DNA of 50,542 nucleotides from Phycisphaerae bacterium (GCA_030432255.1 JAUIHS010000029.1:1-50542), one strand, 5' to 3'. Positions 1 through 8,704 are shown, counted from the first letter of the stretch. The notes: generated by a model from the sequence alone, not told the origin. Translations and numbers: made by a program.

Positions 1-619
1 GTACTTCTGGTACGCCGCTGGCGAGATGCTTGGGGACAACCTGGACGAGAAGACGCAGTACCTGCGCTACATCCTCGGGAGCAGCGGCTCCGCCGCAGAC
101 GGCGGCCTCGGCTACGTCGATCAGGGCCTCCGGGTCGCCGCGCGGGAACACGTCCCGGCCAAGACGGTCGCGATTGGCAAGGGTCGTGGCCCCGTCGGTA
201 TCAATGACCACGATGTGACCCCCGGTCGTCTCAACCCGGATGCCGTCGCAGTAGGGGACCTCAATCGTCAGGTCGACGCGCCGCGCGGACTCATCTCCCG
301 CAGTCGATGTCCGAATGCGCAGAATGGAGCGACCCCCGTGGTCCTCCACGTCGGCATCCACCCGGACGGCTTCGACCTGCGAGGCCACCTCTTCCACCGG
401 AACGTCCGCGGCGACGTACACCGCCGATCGGACCATCGCATCGCTGCGGGTGGGGTTGGCCCGGACCGTGACCGCCCCGTTGAAGTTGGACACATCCACC
501 GCAAGGGGAACCGGATCCAGGGCGAGGACCTGCTCCGCAGTGTGCGTCGAGCCGCAACCGGTAACGAACAGAAGGCCCGCCAGGAAAAGGCCGGCAGACG
601 TCAGACGTGCAAGATTCAT
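1..619 (-). CDS. Partial lipoprotein, DUF4097-like
   Basis: The start is the ATG at 619; the 3' end lies outside the window. The N-terminus is a lipoprotein signal: a hydrophobic stretch followed by VTGC, with the predicted lipidated Cys at residue 22. The next 130 or so residues (VDVSNFNGAVTVRA near the front, IRVETTGGHIVVIDTDG later) resemble the beta-helical DUF4097 fold of putative adhesin-like envelope proteins; this is a family resemblance, not a proven function. The frame stays open to base 1, but in roughly bases 2-180 the codon-position GC pattern fits the plus strand better, so the last ~60 residues are doubtful (see findings). No clear ribosome site precedes the ATG. Confidence 0.6.
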   Translation of the reverse strand, partial: MNLARLTSAGLFLAGLLFVTGCGSTHTAEQVLALDPVPLAVDVSNFNGAVTVRANPTRSDAMVRSAVYVAADVPVEEVASQVEAVRVDADVEDHGGRSILRIRTSTAGDESARRVDLTIEVPYCDGIRVETTGGHIVVIDTDGATTLANRDRLGRDVFPRGDPEALIDVAEAAVCGGAAAPEDVAQVLRLLVQVVPKHLASGVPEV

Positions 620-743
620 GGCGATGACCGTGACCCTGTTGAGTGTTCGCGATGGGATGCCCGATGGCACCCGCGTCAGCTTACTGAATCGGCCCTTTGC
701 GCGTGCCGGGCCAGTCCGAATACGAGCGCAGGGGACGCCGCGT

Positions 744-1598
744 TCATCGGTTCCGCAGCCGCGGCCGCTTCAGAACATAGACCCCATACCCGTGCACCGT
801 GGCTTCCGGGCCTCCGTCAAGGGCCCGGCCCCGTTCATCCACGACCGCTTCAAGTTCAAGGGGGCAGGCCCGCAGGACGCGCAACCATTGCGCGAGATCG
901 TACGAGCGGAGTTCATACACCGTGTCAACATGCCGCTCGGAGGTCGGCGTGGTGACGGTCAGGTGACTCACCGCGAGCTCGATCCGCCGACGTCGCGTTG
1001 CCGGGAGGTACTGGACCACCTGCGTCACCCGGCATCGCCCGCGCCGACCCGTCCACACATCCTCAGACGGCATTTCCACGCCGTACTGGGTCAGCCCGAT
1101 GCCCAGGGCATAGACCCCCCCCGGTTTCAGCGAGCGGTGGATGCAGTCCAGATGCCTGAGCAGGTCGGCATCCGATTGGAGGTGCCTCACCGAGTTGATC
1201 AGGCAGAACGCGAAATCTGCCGGTCGACCGGGAATTTTTTCTGCAATATCTCCCTCGATGAATCGCCCGGTGAGTCCGCGACGCCGGAAGCTCTCCCGGG
1301 CATACCGGATCATGGCGCGGTTCACGTCAATGCCTGTCACGCGGCATCCTCGCCCCGCCGCGACCCTCAGGTACCGTCCACTACCACATGCCGGCTCCAT
1401 CCAATGGGGCCGATGAGCATCCGACTGCCGGGTTCGCCGGTATACGGTTGTGTCGCAGTGCCGGGACGCGATGCGCGCCAGTCCGGTGACCTCGTCAGCC
1501 GTCCCCTGAGCGTGCAAAATGTCATACCATGACGGGAAATCATACCAGTTCCCGGTTGTGTGTTCGGTATGTTGTTGGGATTCACGGGTCGGTGTCAT
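744..1598 (-). CDS. SAM-dependent methyltransferase, class I
   Basis: A 284-residue soluble protein. The N-terminal WYDFPSWYDILHAQGTADEV segment is followed by the SAM-binding motif EPACGSGRYL and an acidic GIDVN strand end, then FIEGDIAE and the late motif LKPGGVYALG, the normal order of a class I Rossmann methyltransferase. The substrate cannot be told. The ATG at 1598 is chosen because AGGATC lies seven bases upstream and the conserved domain begins soon after; the frame is open further upstream but would run into the divergent esterase gene. The 64-base gap to the esterase start at 1663 must hold both promoters. Confidence 0.82.
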   Translation of the reverse strand: MTPTRESQQHTEHTTGNWYDFPSWYDILHAQGTADEVTGLARIASRHCDTTVYRRTRQSDAHRPHWMEPACGSGRYLRVAAGRGCRVTGIDVNRAMIRYARESFRRRGLTGRFIEGDIAEKIPGRPADFAFCLINSVRHLQSDADLLRHLDCIHRSLKPGGVYALGIGLTQYGVEMPSEDVWTGRRGRCRVTQVVQYLPATRRRRIELAVSHLTVTTPTSERHVDTVYELRSYDLAQWLRVLRACPLELEAVVDERGRALDGGPEATVHGYGVYVLKRPRLRNR

Positions 1599-1662
1599 GA
1601 TGAGATCCTGAACCGACGATACAGGACGTTCTGCGCATGGGCGCAGATCGAATGAAGGTGGA

Positions 1663-3357
1663 ATGAGAATCATGCAGAGAAGAATGATGCGTGCCGCGGG
1701 ATGGCTGCCGCTTGCCCTCGCGAGCATTGCGACGGCCCAGTTCGGACCGCTCCCGGCCGACGCCGACCCGGCGCTTGCGAGCGACATGACCAATGTGACC
1801 CCGAGCTTCCGCGTCAAGTGGGAGATCGGCATGGAACTGGACGAGCCTGTATCCGGCCGTCTTGTTCTGTACTTCATCAACGACAACGGATCGGGGATCG
1901 GCAAGGGCATGAAGCCGGCCAACGGCCCCTTCTGGGACAACCTCCAGCCGATGTACGCGGTCAACGTCGAGGACTTCGGTCCCGGCGACACGGTCGATGT
2001 GACGACTGATGCGATGGGCTACCCCGTCCCGCTCAATGAACTCGAAGAAGGCGTCTATCGCGTTCAGGCGGTACTCCATTGCCAGCAGGAAGGCTCGGAC
2101 TGGATCGTCGAAGACGGGAACTACTACTCCGGGGCCTGGTACGTCTACATGCCGGGCGAGGACGGCGTGATTTCGAAGGACGTCCTCCAGCAGATCGGGC
2201 ACGAGGTCACCTTCCCGCAGGAACTCCCACTTGAGCGGCGCACGAAGCCCCGCAACTATGCACCTCTTGAGTCGGTCTCCTGGGTTGATGTGCCCAGCAA
2301 GTTGCTGAGCGAAGCGACCGGCCGCGAAGTCGTCCTGAAAGCTGGTGTTCTGGCGCCGACCATCCGGCGTACGAACCGTGAGTACCCGGCGGTGTACGAA
2401 CTGCCCGCCTACGGCGAGAACTACACCAATGCGTGGCGGATGGGTCGTCTGCGAACGCAGATGCCCGGCTTCAACACGAAGCTGAACCGGTCGGCCTATC
2501 GGATCTCGGTCGGCGTCGACGGGATGTGGGGTCATACGCTGCTCGCCAACTCCGACGTGAACGGCCCGGTGATGGATGCCATCATCACTGAGCTCATTCC
2601 CGCCATCGAAGAGAAGTACCCGCTCATTGCCGAGCCCGAGGCTCGCGTGCTCTGGGGTTCGTCTTCAGGCGGCTGGGCCGCCATCTGGCTGATGCTCAAT
2701 CGACCCGATTTCTTCGGGGCCGCGTGGGGCGCCTGCCCGGACCCGGTCGACTTCCGGGCCTTCCAGCAATCCAACCTCTACGAGGACGAGAATCTCTACA
2801 CCGATGCCGCGGGCGAGGATCGCCCGGCATACTGGAAGGACGGGAAGCAGGTCATGTCCGTGCGAACCGAGAACCTCATCGAGGAACTGCTCGGTCCGAA
2901 GGGAACCTCCGGTCAGCAATGGGACTCATGGAATGCCGTCTTCGGAACCATGGGCTCCGATGGCAGCCCCGTCCCGCTCTTCGACTGGAAGTCAGGCAAG
3001 ATCGACAAGGACACGTTCAACAAGTGGACCCGGTTCGATATCTCCAAGCTGGTGGCAGAAGCTCCTGACAAGTACGGGCCCATCTTCCGCGACAACATCC
3101 GCGTCCTTGTCGGCGAGGATGACAACTACGATCTCGATGAGGCCGTCAAACTGCTGCGCGATCGCCTTCGCGACGCCGGGTATCTCTCCACCGAGGAGGA
3201 CGACCATTTCGGCAGCATCCGGATTCTCGAGGAAGAGGATCACTTCACGCTGCAGGACTGGAAGTGGCAGGCTGAGATCGGCAGCGAGGTCTACCAGTAC
3301 ATCCTCGACGCCGGCGTCAAGGACAGGCCGATCGAGTCCGAGGATGACGGCAGCTGA
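1663..3357 (+). CDS. Secreted esterase-like alpha/beta hydrolase
   Basis: 564 residues with an N-terminal signal peptide ending near ATAQ (residue 26). The C-terminal half is an esterase-D/feruloyl-esterase-like alpha/beta hydrolase: the nucleophile elbow GSSSG (Ser near residue 334) sits in WGSSSGGWAAIWLMLNRPD, an acidic segment VLVGEDDNYDLDEA follows, and EEDHFTLQDW supplies a plausible catalytic His. The N-terminal ~200 residues look like a beta-rich domain. It is likely exported and hydrolyses an ester, substrate unknown. The ATG at 1663 has AAGGTGG only one base away; the ATG at 1672 has better spacing (10 bases) and may be the true start. A strong terminator follows the stop. Confidence 0.82.
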   Translation: MRIMQRRMMRAAGWLPLALASIATAQFGPLPADADPALASDMTNVTPSFRVKWEIGMELDEPVSGRLVLYFINDNGSGIGKGMKPANGPFWDNLQPMYAVNVEDFGPGDTVDVTTDAMGYPVPLNELEEGVYRVQAVLHCQQEGSDWIVEDGNYYSGAWYVYMPGEDGVISKDVLQQIGHEVTFPQELPLERRTKPRNYAPLESVSWVDVPSKLLSEATGREVVLKAGVLAPTIRRTNREYPAVYELPAYGENYTNAWRMGRLRTQMPGFNTKLNRSAYRISVGVDGMWGHTLLANSDVNGPVMDAIITELIPAIEEKYPLIAEPEARVLWGSSSGGWAAIWLMLNRPDFFGAAWGACPDPVDFRAFQQSNLYEDENLYTDAAGEDRPAYWKDGKQVMSVRTENLIEELLGPKGTSGQQWDSWNAVFGTMGSDGSPVPLFDWKSGKIDKDTFNKWTRFDISKLVAEAPDKYGPIFRDNIRVLVGEDDNYDLDEAVKLLRDRLRDAGYLSTEEDDHFGSIRILEEEDHFTLQDWKWQAEIGSEVYQYILDAGVKDRPIESEDDGS

Positions 3358-3392
3358 GCCGCAGCTCAGCCCCGATGACAGCAACAGAGTGC

Positions 3393-3423
3393 GGGACGGT
3401 GCCAATCGGCATCGTCCCTTTTT
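3393..3423 (+). terminator. Rho-independent terminator after esterase
   Basis: An 11-bp stem (3393-3403 with 3408-3418, one G-T pair) with an AATC loop is followed directly by five T. It closes the esterase gene and precedes the promoter of the sulfotransferase gene. Confidence 0.85.
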
Positions 3424-3444
3424 CATATCCATATGCGGTCCCAG

Positions 3445-3450
3445 TACACT
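3445..3450 (+). promoter_or_regulatory. TACACT -10-like hexamer, leaderless start
   Basis: TACACT ends six bases before the ATG at 3457, so transcription would begin at or next to the start codon. It supports 3457 rather than the in-frame ATG at 3433 as the start of the TPR-sulfotransferase. Confidence 0.45.
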
Positions 3451-3456
3451 TCAGAT

Positions 3457-5454
3457 ATGAACGGTCCGGAACAGTGGATGCGCCTTGCCCGCACCAATCA
3501 TCAGAATGGCAACCTCACAGATGCGGAGGCGCTCTACCGCCGAACGCTCAAGGCACAGCCCGATCACGCCGAAGCCGCTTTCCTCCTCGGGGTGACGCGG
3601 GCGCATCGCGGCGATCTTGACGAAGCCGAGTCCCTGCTTCGCAGCGCGCTCGACCGTGCACCTGATCCGTTCTCATGCCGTCTGAGTCTCGCCAACATCC
3701 TCTGCGAATTGCGGCGATTCGAGGAGTCCATCGTAGAGTACGATGCGTTGATCGGTCTGGAGCCTCAGCGTCCTCTGCCTCGCATCCAACGCGCCCGGAC
3801 CTTGCGCCTGGCGGGACGCATCGATGATGCCATCACTGCCCTCGACGAACTGCTGATCACCCACCCCGACATGCCGGCTGTCCTCCTCGAACTGGGCCTC
3901 GCCCACAACGCGTCCGGGGCACCGGATCGCGCTGAAATCTTCCTCCGACGCGCTCTCGAACGCCGCCCCGATCACCCGGCAGCCAACAGCGCGCTGGGCA
4001 GTCTTCTCGCGGCGGCGGGGAAGGGATCCGAAGCGGTCGGCCATCTGCGCATCGCGGCCGCTGCCATGCCGCGTGACTTCGAGACCGCAGTCTGTCTCGC
4101 TGGCGTGCTTGCTGACCTCGCCCTCATCGACGAATCGGTCGTGATCATCGAGCGGCTTTGCAGCCGAAACGACCTCAGCGCAAATCAGGTGGTCCAGCTT
4201 GCGGACCTGCGTCGGAGCATGAACCAAGCCTCCGAAGCGGAGGCACTGTATCGTCGCGTCCTCGCGCAGCGCCCCGGACACGTTGCCGCGCTGTACGGAC
4301 TTGCATGTGTTCAGGAGCGATCCAACCGACCTGACGAAGCCCTGCTGACGCTGACCACGACACCCGACGTCGATCGTGTTCCGGCGGCGCTGCTGCTCCG
4401 TGCGCGGCTGTATCGGCGGCTGCGACGCTACGACGAGGCCCTTGAGACCGCGCGTGCCGCGAGCCTGGGTCGTGAGCAGACTGCCATCGGGATCTCGGCC
4501 CGGATGGAGGAGGGCAACATACTTGATCGGATGGCGCGCTACGACGATGCAATGGCCTGTGTGCTCTCGGCCCGTCGAGATGCGGCTCGAGCAGCCGAGT
4601 CTCCCTCCGTCTACTTCGACAGGATCCGTGAACTGCACAGCTGGCTCAAGAGCGCTGACATCAACGGCTGGAAGGCGTCCTGGCCGAGCGATGACTTCCG
4701 GCCGATCTTCGTCATGGGATTTCCGCGCTCAGGAACAACGCTGGTGGAAGCGATGCTGAGTGCTCATCCGGCGCTGGTCGGAACGGACGAGGCTCCGTTG
4801 GTCTCGGAACTGATCGGAATGGCGCAGGGCATGACGGGTGTTCCGTATCCCGATGCGCTCACGCGGCTCACAGAAGCGCACATCTCGTCCATGCACGAGG
4901 CATACAGGCGTGGCGCCGCTGCGCACATCCAGCCGCTGAAACTCGACGGCCACCGTCTTGTCGACAAACTGCCGCTCAACGTTCCCAACCTGCCAGCGAT
5001 CCGCCGCGTGTTTCCCGATGCCCCTGTGGTCCTCGTGCGTCGGGATCCGCGCGATGCGATCGTGAGCTGCCTCATGCAGCACTTTCAGCCGGGTCAGGCG
5101 ATCGCGGCCTTTGACACGCCCGAAGAACTGGCGCGCCTCCACCTCGCGATCGATGAGTTGTGGTGCGACTGTGTCGACCGCCTGGGCCTCAACACCATGG
5201 AGATCCGGTACGAGGACCTGGTCTCGGAGCCTGAGCCGCACATGCGCCGTCTGTTCGCGTTCATCGGGGTGGACTGGGATGACTGCGTCCTTCGCTTCCA
5301 TGAGAACGCCGGGGATCGCACGATCTCGACACCGAGCTACGCCGCCGTCGCCCGGGGCGTCTTCACCAGTTCCTGCGGACGCTGGCGTCATTATGCCGAC
5401 CACCTCGCCCGGGCCGAGACGCTGCTGTCGCAGGGCCGGGATGCCCACGCCTGA
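3457..5454 (+). CDS. TPR-repeat sulfotransferase
   Basis: 665 residues from the ATG at 3457. The first ~400 residues are tetratricopeptide repeats (recurrent AEALYRR, PDHAEA and PDHPAANSALG-type helices). The C-terminal ~240 residues are a sulfotransferase domain: the PAPS 5'-phosphate loop GFPRSGTT is near residue 421, followed by LVDKLPLNVPNLPAIRRVFPDA and VLVRRDPRDAIVSCLMQHF, which carries the typical 3'-phosphate-binding Arg/Ser region. Such TPR-sulfotransferases are common in planctomycetes and resemble protein-tyrosine sulfotransferases; the acceptor here is unknown. No signal peptide is evident. An in-frame ATG at 3433 would add eight residues but overlaps the promoter hexamer. Confidence 0.86.
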   Translation: MNGPEQWMRLARTNHQNGNLTDAEALYRRTLKAQPDHAEAAFLLGVTRAHRGDLDEAESLLRSALDRAPDPFSCRLSLANILCELRRFEESIVEYDALIGLEPQRPLPRIQRARTLRLAGRIDDAITALDELLITHPDMPAVLLELGLAHNASGAPDRAEIFLRRALERRPDHPAANSALGSLLAAAGKGSEAVGHLRIAAAAMPRDFETAVCLAGVLADLALIDESVVIIERLCSRNDLSANQVVQLADLRRSMNQASEAEALYRRVLAQRPGHVAALYGLACVQERSNRPDEALLTLTTTPDVDRVPAALLLRARLYRRLRRYDEALETARAASLGREQTAIGISARMEEGNILDRMARYDDAMACVLSARRDAARAAESPSVYFDRIRELHSWLKSADINGWKASWPSDDFRPIFVMGFPRSGTTLVEAMLSAHPALVGTDEAPLVSELIGMAQGMTGVPYPDALTRLTEAHISSMHEAYRRGAAAHIQPLKLDGHRLVDKLPLNVPNLPAIRRVFPDAPVVLVRRDPRDAIVSCLMQHFQPGQAIAAFDTPEELARLHLAIDELWCDCVDRLGLNTMEIRYEDLVSEPEPHMRRLFAFIGVDWDDCVLRFHENAGDRTISTPSYAAVARGVFTSSCGRWRHYADHLARAETLLSQGRDAHA

Positions 5455-5467
5455 GCGGAGCGCGCCG

Positions 5468-5473
5468 TATACT
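5468..5473 (+). promoter_or_regulatory. TATACT -10 hexamer of aldo/keto reductase
   Basis: TATACT lies 13 bases after the sulfotransferase stop and 41 bases before the ATG at 5515. The last base of a 13-mer, CGGAGCGCGCCGT (5456-5468), is its first T; the same 13-mer recurs before the TATACT at 6610. Confidence 0.6.
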
Positions 5474-5514
5474 CCGGGCCTCTTCGGAAACACAATCCCC
5501 TGGAGGGCTGCTCA

Positions 5515-6588
5515 ATGAACTACACGACACTCGGTCGCTCCGGACTTCGCGTTGCACCACTGTGTCTCGGCGCCATGACTTTCGGCGAGGACTGGGGCTT
5601 CGGCTCGGATCTTGAGACTTCCCGTCGTGTCCTGTCAACGTACATGGAGCGTGGTGGGAATTTCATCGATACGGCCAACATCTACACCAAGGGACATTCC
5701 GAGGCCTTTCTCGGCGACGAGATCGGCGTCCATCCTTCGAAACGAGATCGCCTGGTCATCGCCACCAAGTTCCAGGGCAACCTCTACAACGGTGACCCCA
5801 ACGGCGGAGGTGGCTCACGCAAGAACATCATGGAATCCTGCGAGCAATCGCTGCGCCGCATGCGTACGGATTACATCGACCTCTACTGGATGCACTGGTG
5901 GGACGAATTCACGCCGATTCAAGAGACCATGCGTGCGCTCGATGACCTCGTGCGCCAGGGCAAGGTGCGCTATATCGGCTTCTCCGACACCCCCGCATGG
6001 AAGTGTGCCGAGGCGCAGACGCTCGCGCATCTTCGCGGCTGGGAACCATTGATCGCGCTCCAGATCGAATACTCGCTCATCGAACGAACGGTCGAGGGTG
6101 AACTCATCCCCATGGCAAGGGCGTTCGGCATGGGTGTGACACCATGGTCGCCGCTTCGCGGCGGACTGCTGACCGGCAAGTTCACGCGCGACACACCGCA
6201 GGGCGGCGACTCGACACGAGAGTGGCTCACCAATCAACTGGACGAGCGGAACCTCACCATCATCGACATGCTGATGCAGGTGGCGGCCGAAGCCGGGTGC
6301 ACGCCCGCGCAGGCGGCGCTGACCTGGATACGAGAGCAGCCGGGAGTCCAGTCGACCATCATCGGCGCACGTACGGTGGACCAACTCGAAGCCAACCTCG
6401 CTTCTCTCGATGTCAGGTTGGACAAGACTCAGTTGAACAGCCTCAACGAGGTCAGTGAACCGGATCTGAACTTTCCGCACGGGTTTCTTCAGCGTGTTGC
6501 CATGGCGACGCAGGGTGGAACGACCGTCAACGGTCGTGAAGCGGAGCCGTGGCCGCTCGCGCCTCAATCGGATGAGGATCGGTGGTAG
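5515..6588 (+). CDS. Aldo/keto reductase
   Basis: 357 residues. The classical NADPH-dependent aldo/keto reductase tetrad is visible: Asp52 and Tyr57 in NFIDTANIYTKG, Lys85 in VIATKFQGN and His127 in LYWMHWWD. The C-terminal cofactor region (GVQSTIIGARTVDQLEANL) is intact. It resembles the YajO/Tas-like subgroup that reduces aldehydes or ketones in the cytosol; the physiological substrate is not predictable. The start is well set: GGAGGG at 5502-5507 is seven bases from the ATG. It has its own TATACT promoter and appears monocistronic. Confidence 0.92.
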   Translation: MNYTTLGRSGLRVAPLCLGAMTFGEDWGFGSDLETSRRVLSTYMERGGNFIDTANIYTKGHSEAFLGDEIGVHPSKRDRLVIATKFQGNLYNGDPNGGGGSRKNIMESCEQSLRRMRTDYIDLYWMHWWDEFTPIQETMRALDDLVRQGKVRYIGFSDTPAWKCAEAQTLAHLRGWEPLIALQIEYSLIERTVEGELIPMARAFGMGVTPWSPLRGGLLTGKFTRDTPQGGDSTREWLTNQLDERNLTIIDMLMQVAAEAGCTPAQAALTWIREQPGVQSTIIGARTVDQLEANLASLDVRLDKTQLNSLNEVSEPDLNFPHGFLQRVAMATQGGTTVNGREAEPWPLAPQSDEDRW

Positions 6589-6609
6589 GCCGGAGCGCGC
6601 CGTCTGGCC

Positions 6610-6615
6610 TATACT
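6610..6615 (+). promoter_or_regulatory. TATACT -10 hexamer of thioredoxin-like gene
   Basis: TATACT is 35 bases upstream of the ATG at 6651 and six bases after the same CGGAGCGCGCCGT 13-mer (6591-6603) found at the aldo/keto reductase promoter. It probably serves the 6651-8074 pair. Confidence 0.6.
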
Positions 6616-6650
6616 CGACGGCACACCGAACCACCCAGGAACCACCAAAC

Positions 6651-7220
6651 ATGCTCGATGCCGCACGTCTTCAGTCCACCTTCAACGCAGGCCTTTCCTT
6701 CGACGATTACCTTGCAACCGGGGATGAGAATCAGAGGGGCGCATGGCGCGATGTCTATGACGCGGCTGCGCTGAGCACCGCGCAGCAGAGTCTCGCCGAG
6801 TCGTGGACCCGCGAGATCAAGGTCCTCGTTTCATCCGGTATCTGGTGCGGTGATTGCGTGCAACAGGGGCCATTGATCCAGCGCATCGCTGATGCCAACC
6901 CACGTATCGAACTTCGATGGATCGATCGGGATCAGCACCTGGAGTTCGCGGAGTCGCTCAAGATCTGCGGCGGCCTGCGCGTACCCGTCACACTCTTCAT
7001 GGCAGAGGATTTTGAATTGGTGTCCATCTACGGTGATCGCTCTCTGTCGCGCTATCGCGCCATGGCGGCCCGTCAACTCGGAGCGGCATGCGTTATTCCG
7101 GGAGCGCCACTGGACTCCGATGAACTTCGCGACACGCAGCAGGACTGGCTGTCCGAGTTCGAGCGCGTCGCGCTGCTCCTGCGACTCAGCACGCGCCTCC
7201 GACAGAAGCACGGTGACTGA
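6651..7220 (+). CDS. Thioredoxin-like protein with WCGDC motif
   Basis: 189 residues. A thioredoxin fold is indicated by the redox motif WCGDC (Cys66 and Cys69), preceded by a KVLVSSGI strand, and by the cis-proline strand RVPVTLF. It resembles the Thioredoxin_9 family of small cytosolic redox proteins; there is no signal peptide. The last ~25 residues (LLLRLSTRLRQKHGD) are nearly identical to those of the paralogue at 8123. The ATG at 6651 is preceded by AGGA at ten bases; a longer in-frame start at 6582 would overlap the aldo/keto reductase and is rejected. The methyltransferase starts two bases after the stop, so the two are co-transcribed. Confidence 0.82.
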   Translation: MLDAARLQSTFNAGLSFDDYLATGDENQRGAWRDVYDAAALSTAQQSLAESWTREIKVLVSSGIWCGDCVQQGPLIQRIADANPRIELRWIDRDQHLEFAESLKICGGLRVPVTLFMAEDFELVSIYGDRSLSRYRAMAARQLGAACVIPGAPLDSDELRDTQQDWLSEFERVALLLRLSTRLRQKHGD

Positions 7221-7222
7221 TC

Positions 7223-8074
7223 ATGGCTGATCGGGAATATGTCTTCGGCGTCAACGACAAGGAACTGGAGCGACTCGAATACCAGCACCGCATCTTCGCC
7301 GATCACACCACGCGACTCTGGAAACATGCCGGATATGACCGGGGCCAGACCGTGGTCGAACTCGGCGCCGGTCCGGGATTCGTCACCGCGGACCTGAAGT
7401 CATGGCTCGGCCCGAATGGGACGCTGCACGCCGTCGAGATCTCGGATACCTACCTCGAATTCAACAGGGCCATTAACGGCCACGCCCGCGGCTGCCCCGT
7501 GCATTTTCATGCGGCGGACATCGATGCCGCGAACTGGAGCGAGCTGGGCATTGCTCCAGCATCCGTCGATCACGTCTTCGGACGTTGGGTCTTCAGTTTT
7601 CTGCAGCACCCCGAGGACGTCGTCCGCAGGGCGGGCGCTGCGCTCAAGCCCGGCGGTACGCTCGCCGTGATCGACTACTTCAACTTCGGAACCGTTCGCA
7701 TGTGCCCGGAGGGGCCGATGTTCCACAAGGCATATGCGGCGATGCTCGCCAACTGGAAGCAGCACACACCGACGCCCGACATCGGTGCGTTACTGCCCCG
7801 GATGTGCGCCGAAGCCGGACTCGTTGTCGAGCGCATCGATCCGCTCATGCTGATTGCGCGGCCGGGACATGAACTCTGGAACTGGCCCCGACTTTTCTTC
7901 GAAACCCAACTCGATGGTCTGGTGGAGAATGGACTGCTGGAGCCATCCGACCGCGACGGATGGTTCGAGGAATGGGACCGGCTGACGGGTGAGCCCGGCA
8001 CGTTCTTCAGTATCCCCGGCATGGTCCAGATCATCGCGCGTCGACCGGTCACAGGCGATTCCGGCCCGGTCTGA
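7223..8074 (+). CDS. SAM-dependent methyltransferase, class I
   Basis: 283 residues. SAM motif I is VVELGAGPG (residues 44-52), followed by the acidic end of strand 2 (LHAVEISD), the motif VDHVFGRWVFSFL and LKPGGTLAVIDYF. This is a UbiE/Methyltransf-type small-molecule methylase; the substrate is unknown. It begins two bases downstream of the thioredoxin-like gene and is probably translated from the same message. Being bracketed by two WCGDC paralogues suggests a shared, possibly redox-linked, role, which is inference from context only. Confidence 0.85.
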   Translation: MADREYVFGVNDKELERLEYQHRIFADHTTRLWKHAGYDRGQTVVELGAGPGFVTADLKSWLGPNGTLHAVEISDTYLEFNRAINGHARGCPVHFHAADIDAANWSELGIAPASVDHVFGRWVFSFLQHPEDVVRRAGAALKPGGTLAVIDYFNFGTVRMCPEGPMFHKAYAAMLANWKQHTPTPDIGALLPRMCAEAGLVVERIDPLMLIARPGHELWNWPRLFFETQLDGLVENGLLEPSDRDGWFEEWDRLTGEPGTFFSIPGMVQIIARRPVTGDSGPV

Positions 8075-8110
8075 GCGTGATCGTCGTTGTTGCGATGACC
8101 GGATCCGCCA

Positions 8111-8116
8111 TATCCT
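8111..8116 (+). promoter_or_regulatory. TATCCT -10-like hexamer, leaderless start
   Basis: TATCCT ends six bases before the ATG at 8123. A TTGTTG lies 18 bases upstream (8087-8092) as a weak -35. No ribosome site fits between, so the message is probably leaderless. Confidence 0.55.
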
Positions 8117-8122
8117 GTGATC

Positions 8123-8704
8123 ATGTTCGATGCTCAATCCATGAAGATGAGATTCGCCGGCGCCATGACCTACGACGAGTTCGTTGCGCTCGGCGCACCC
8201 GAAGGACACGATCGCCAGTGGCATGAACGCTTCAGTCGTCTGCAACTCGATGAAGCGCAGCAGCAGGTCGTTGGAGGCTTCAGTCGCGACGTGCGAATCC
8301 TGACCCTCACCGGAACCTGGTGCGGCGACTGCGCGCTGCAGGGCGCCGCCTTCGCGCGGATTGCCGAGGCGGCACCCGACCGGGTCCATCTTCGCTTCCT
8401 GAATCGCAACGAAGCGGCGGATCTTCAGGTCAAGGTGCCCATCAACGGCGGCTTCCGTGTCCCGGTGACGTTCTTTCTCGCCGAGGATTTCGAGCCGGTG
8501 GCTCGATTCGGTGACCGCACGCTCTCGCGCTATCGCTCCATGGCACGCAAGGCGCTGCCACCCGACGCCCCGGAAGTCCGTGCCCTTGCCGACCCGCCTG
8601 CGGACCCCGTGCGCACGGTACTCCAGGAAGTTCTTGATGAGGTCGAACGCGTTCACCTTCTCCTGCGGCTCAGCCCGAGACTGCGCCAGCAGCATGGAGA
8701 CTGA
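8123..8704 (+). CDS. Thioredoxin-like protein, second paralogue
   Basis: 193 residues. It is a clear paralogue of the protein at 6651: the same WCGDC motif (Cys67 and Cys70), the same NGGFRVPVTFFLAEDFEPV cis-proline region, GDRTLSRYR, and the same C-terminus (LLLRLSPRLRQQHGD). Predicted to be a cytosolic thiol-disulfide protein of the Thioredoxin_9 type. A GTG two codons earlier (8117) is possible, but the ATG at 8123 matches the six-base spacing from TATCCT. The upp gene follows after 33 bases with its own promoter. Confidence 0.82.
   Translation: MFDAQSMKMRFAGAMTYDEFVALGAPEGHDRQWHERFSRLQLDEAQQQVVGGFSRDVRILTLTGTWCGDCALQGAAFARIAEAAPDRVHLRFLNRNEAADLQVKVPINGGFRVPVTFFLAEDFEPVARFGDRTLSRYRSMARKALPPDAPEVRALADPPADPVRTVLQEVLDEVERVHLLLRLSPRLRQQHGD

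Noticed and set aside
26..955. 309-codon open frame on the plus strand
   Set aside because: Beyond about base 180 it is antisense to the lipoprotein and to the methyltransferase, with poor codon pattern. Only its first ~50 codons look coding, and this is reported as a finding, not as a gene.
1582..2535. 317-codon open frame antisense to the esterase
   Set aside because: It mirrors the GC-rich third positions of the esterase gene, has no family motif and no ribosome site.
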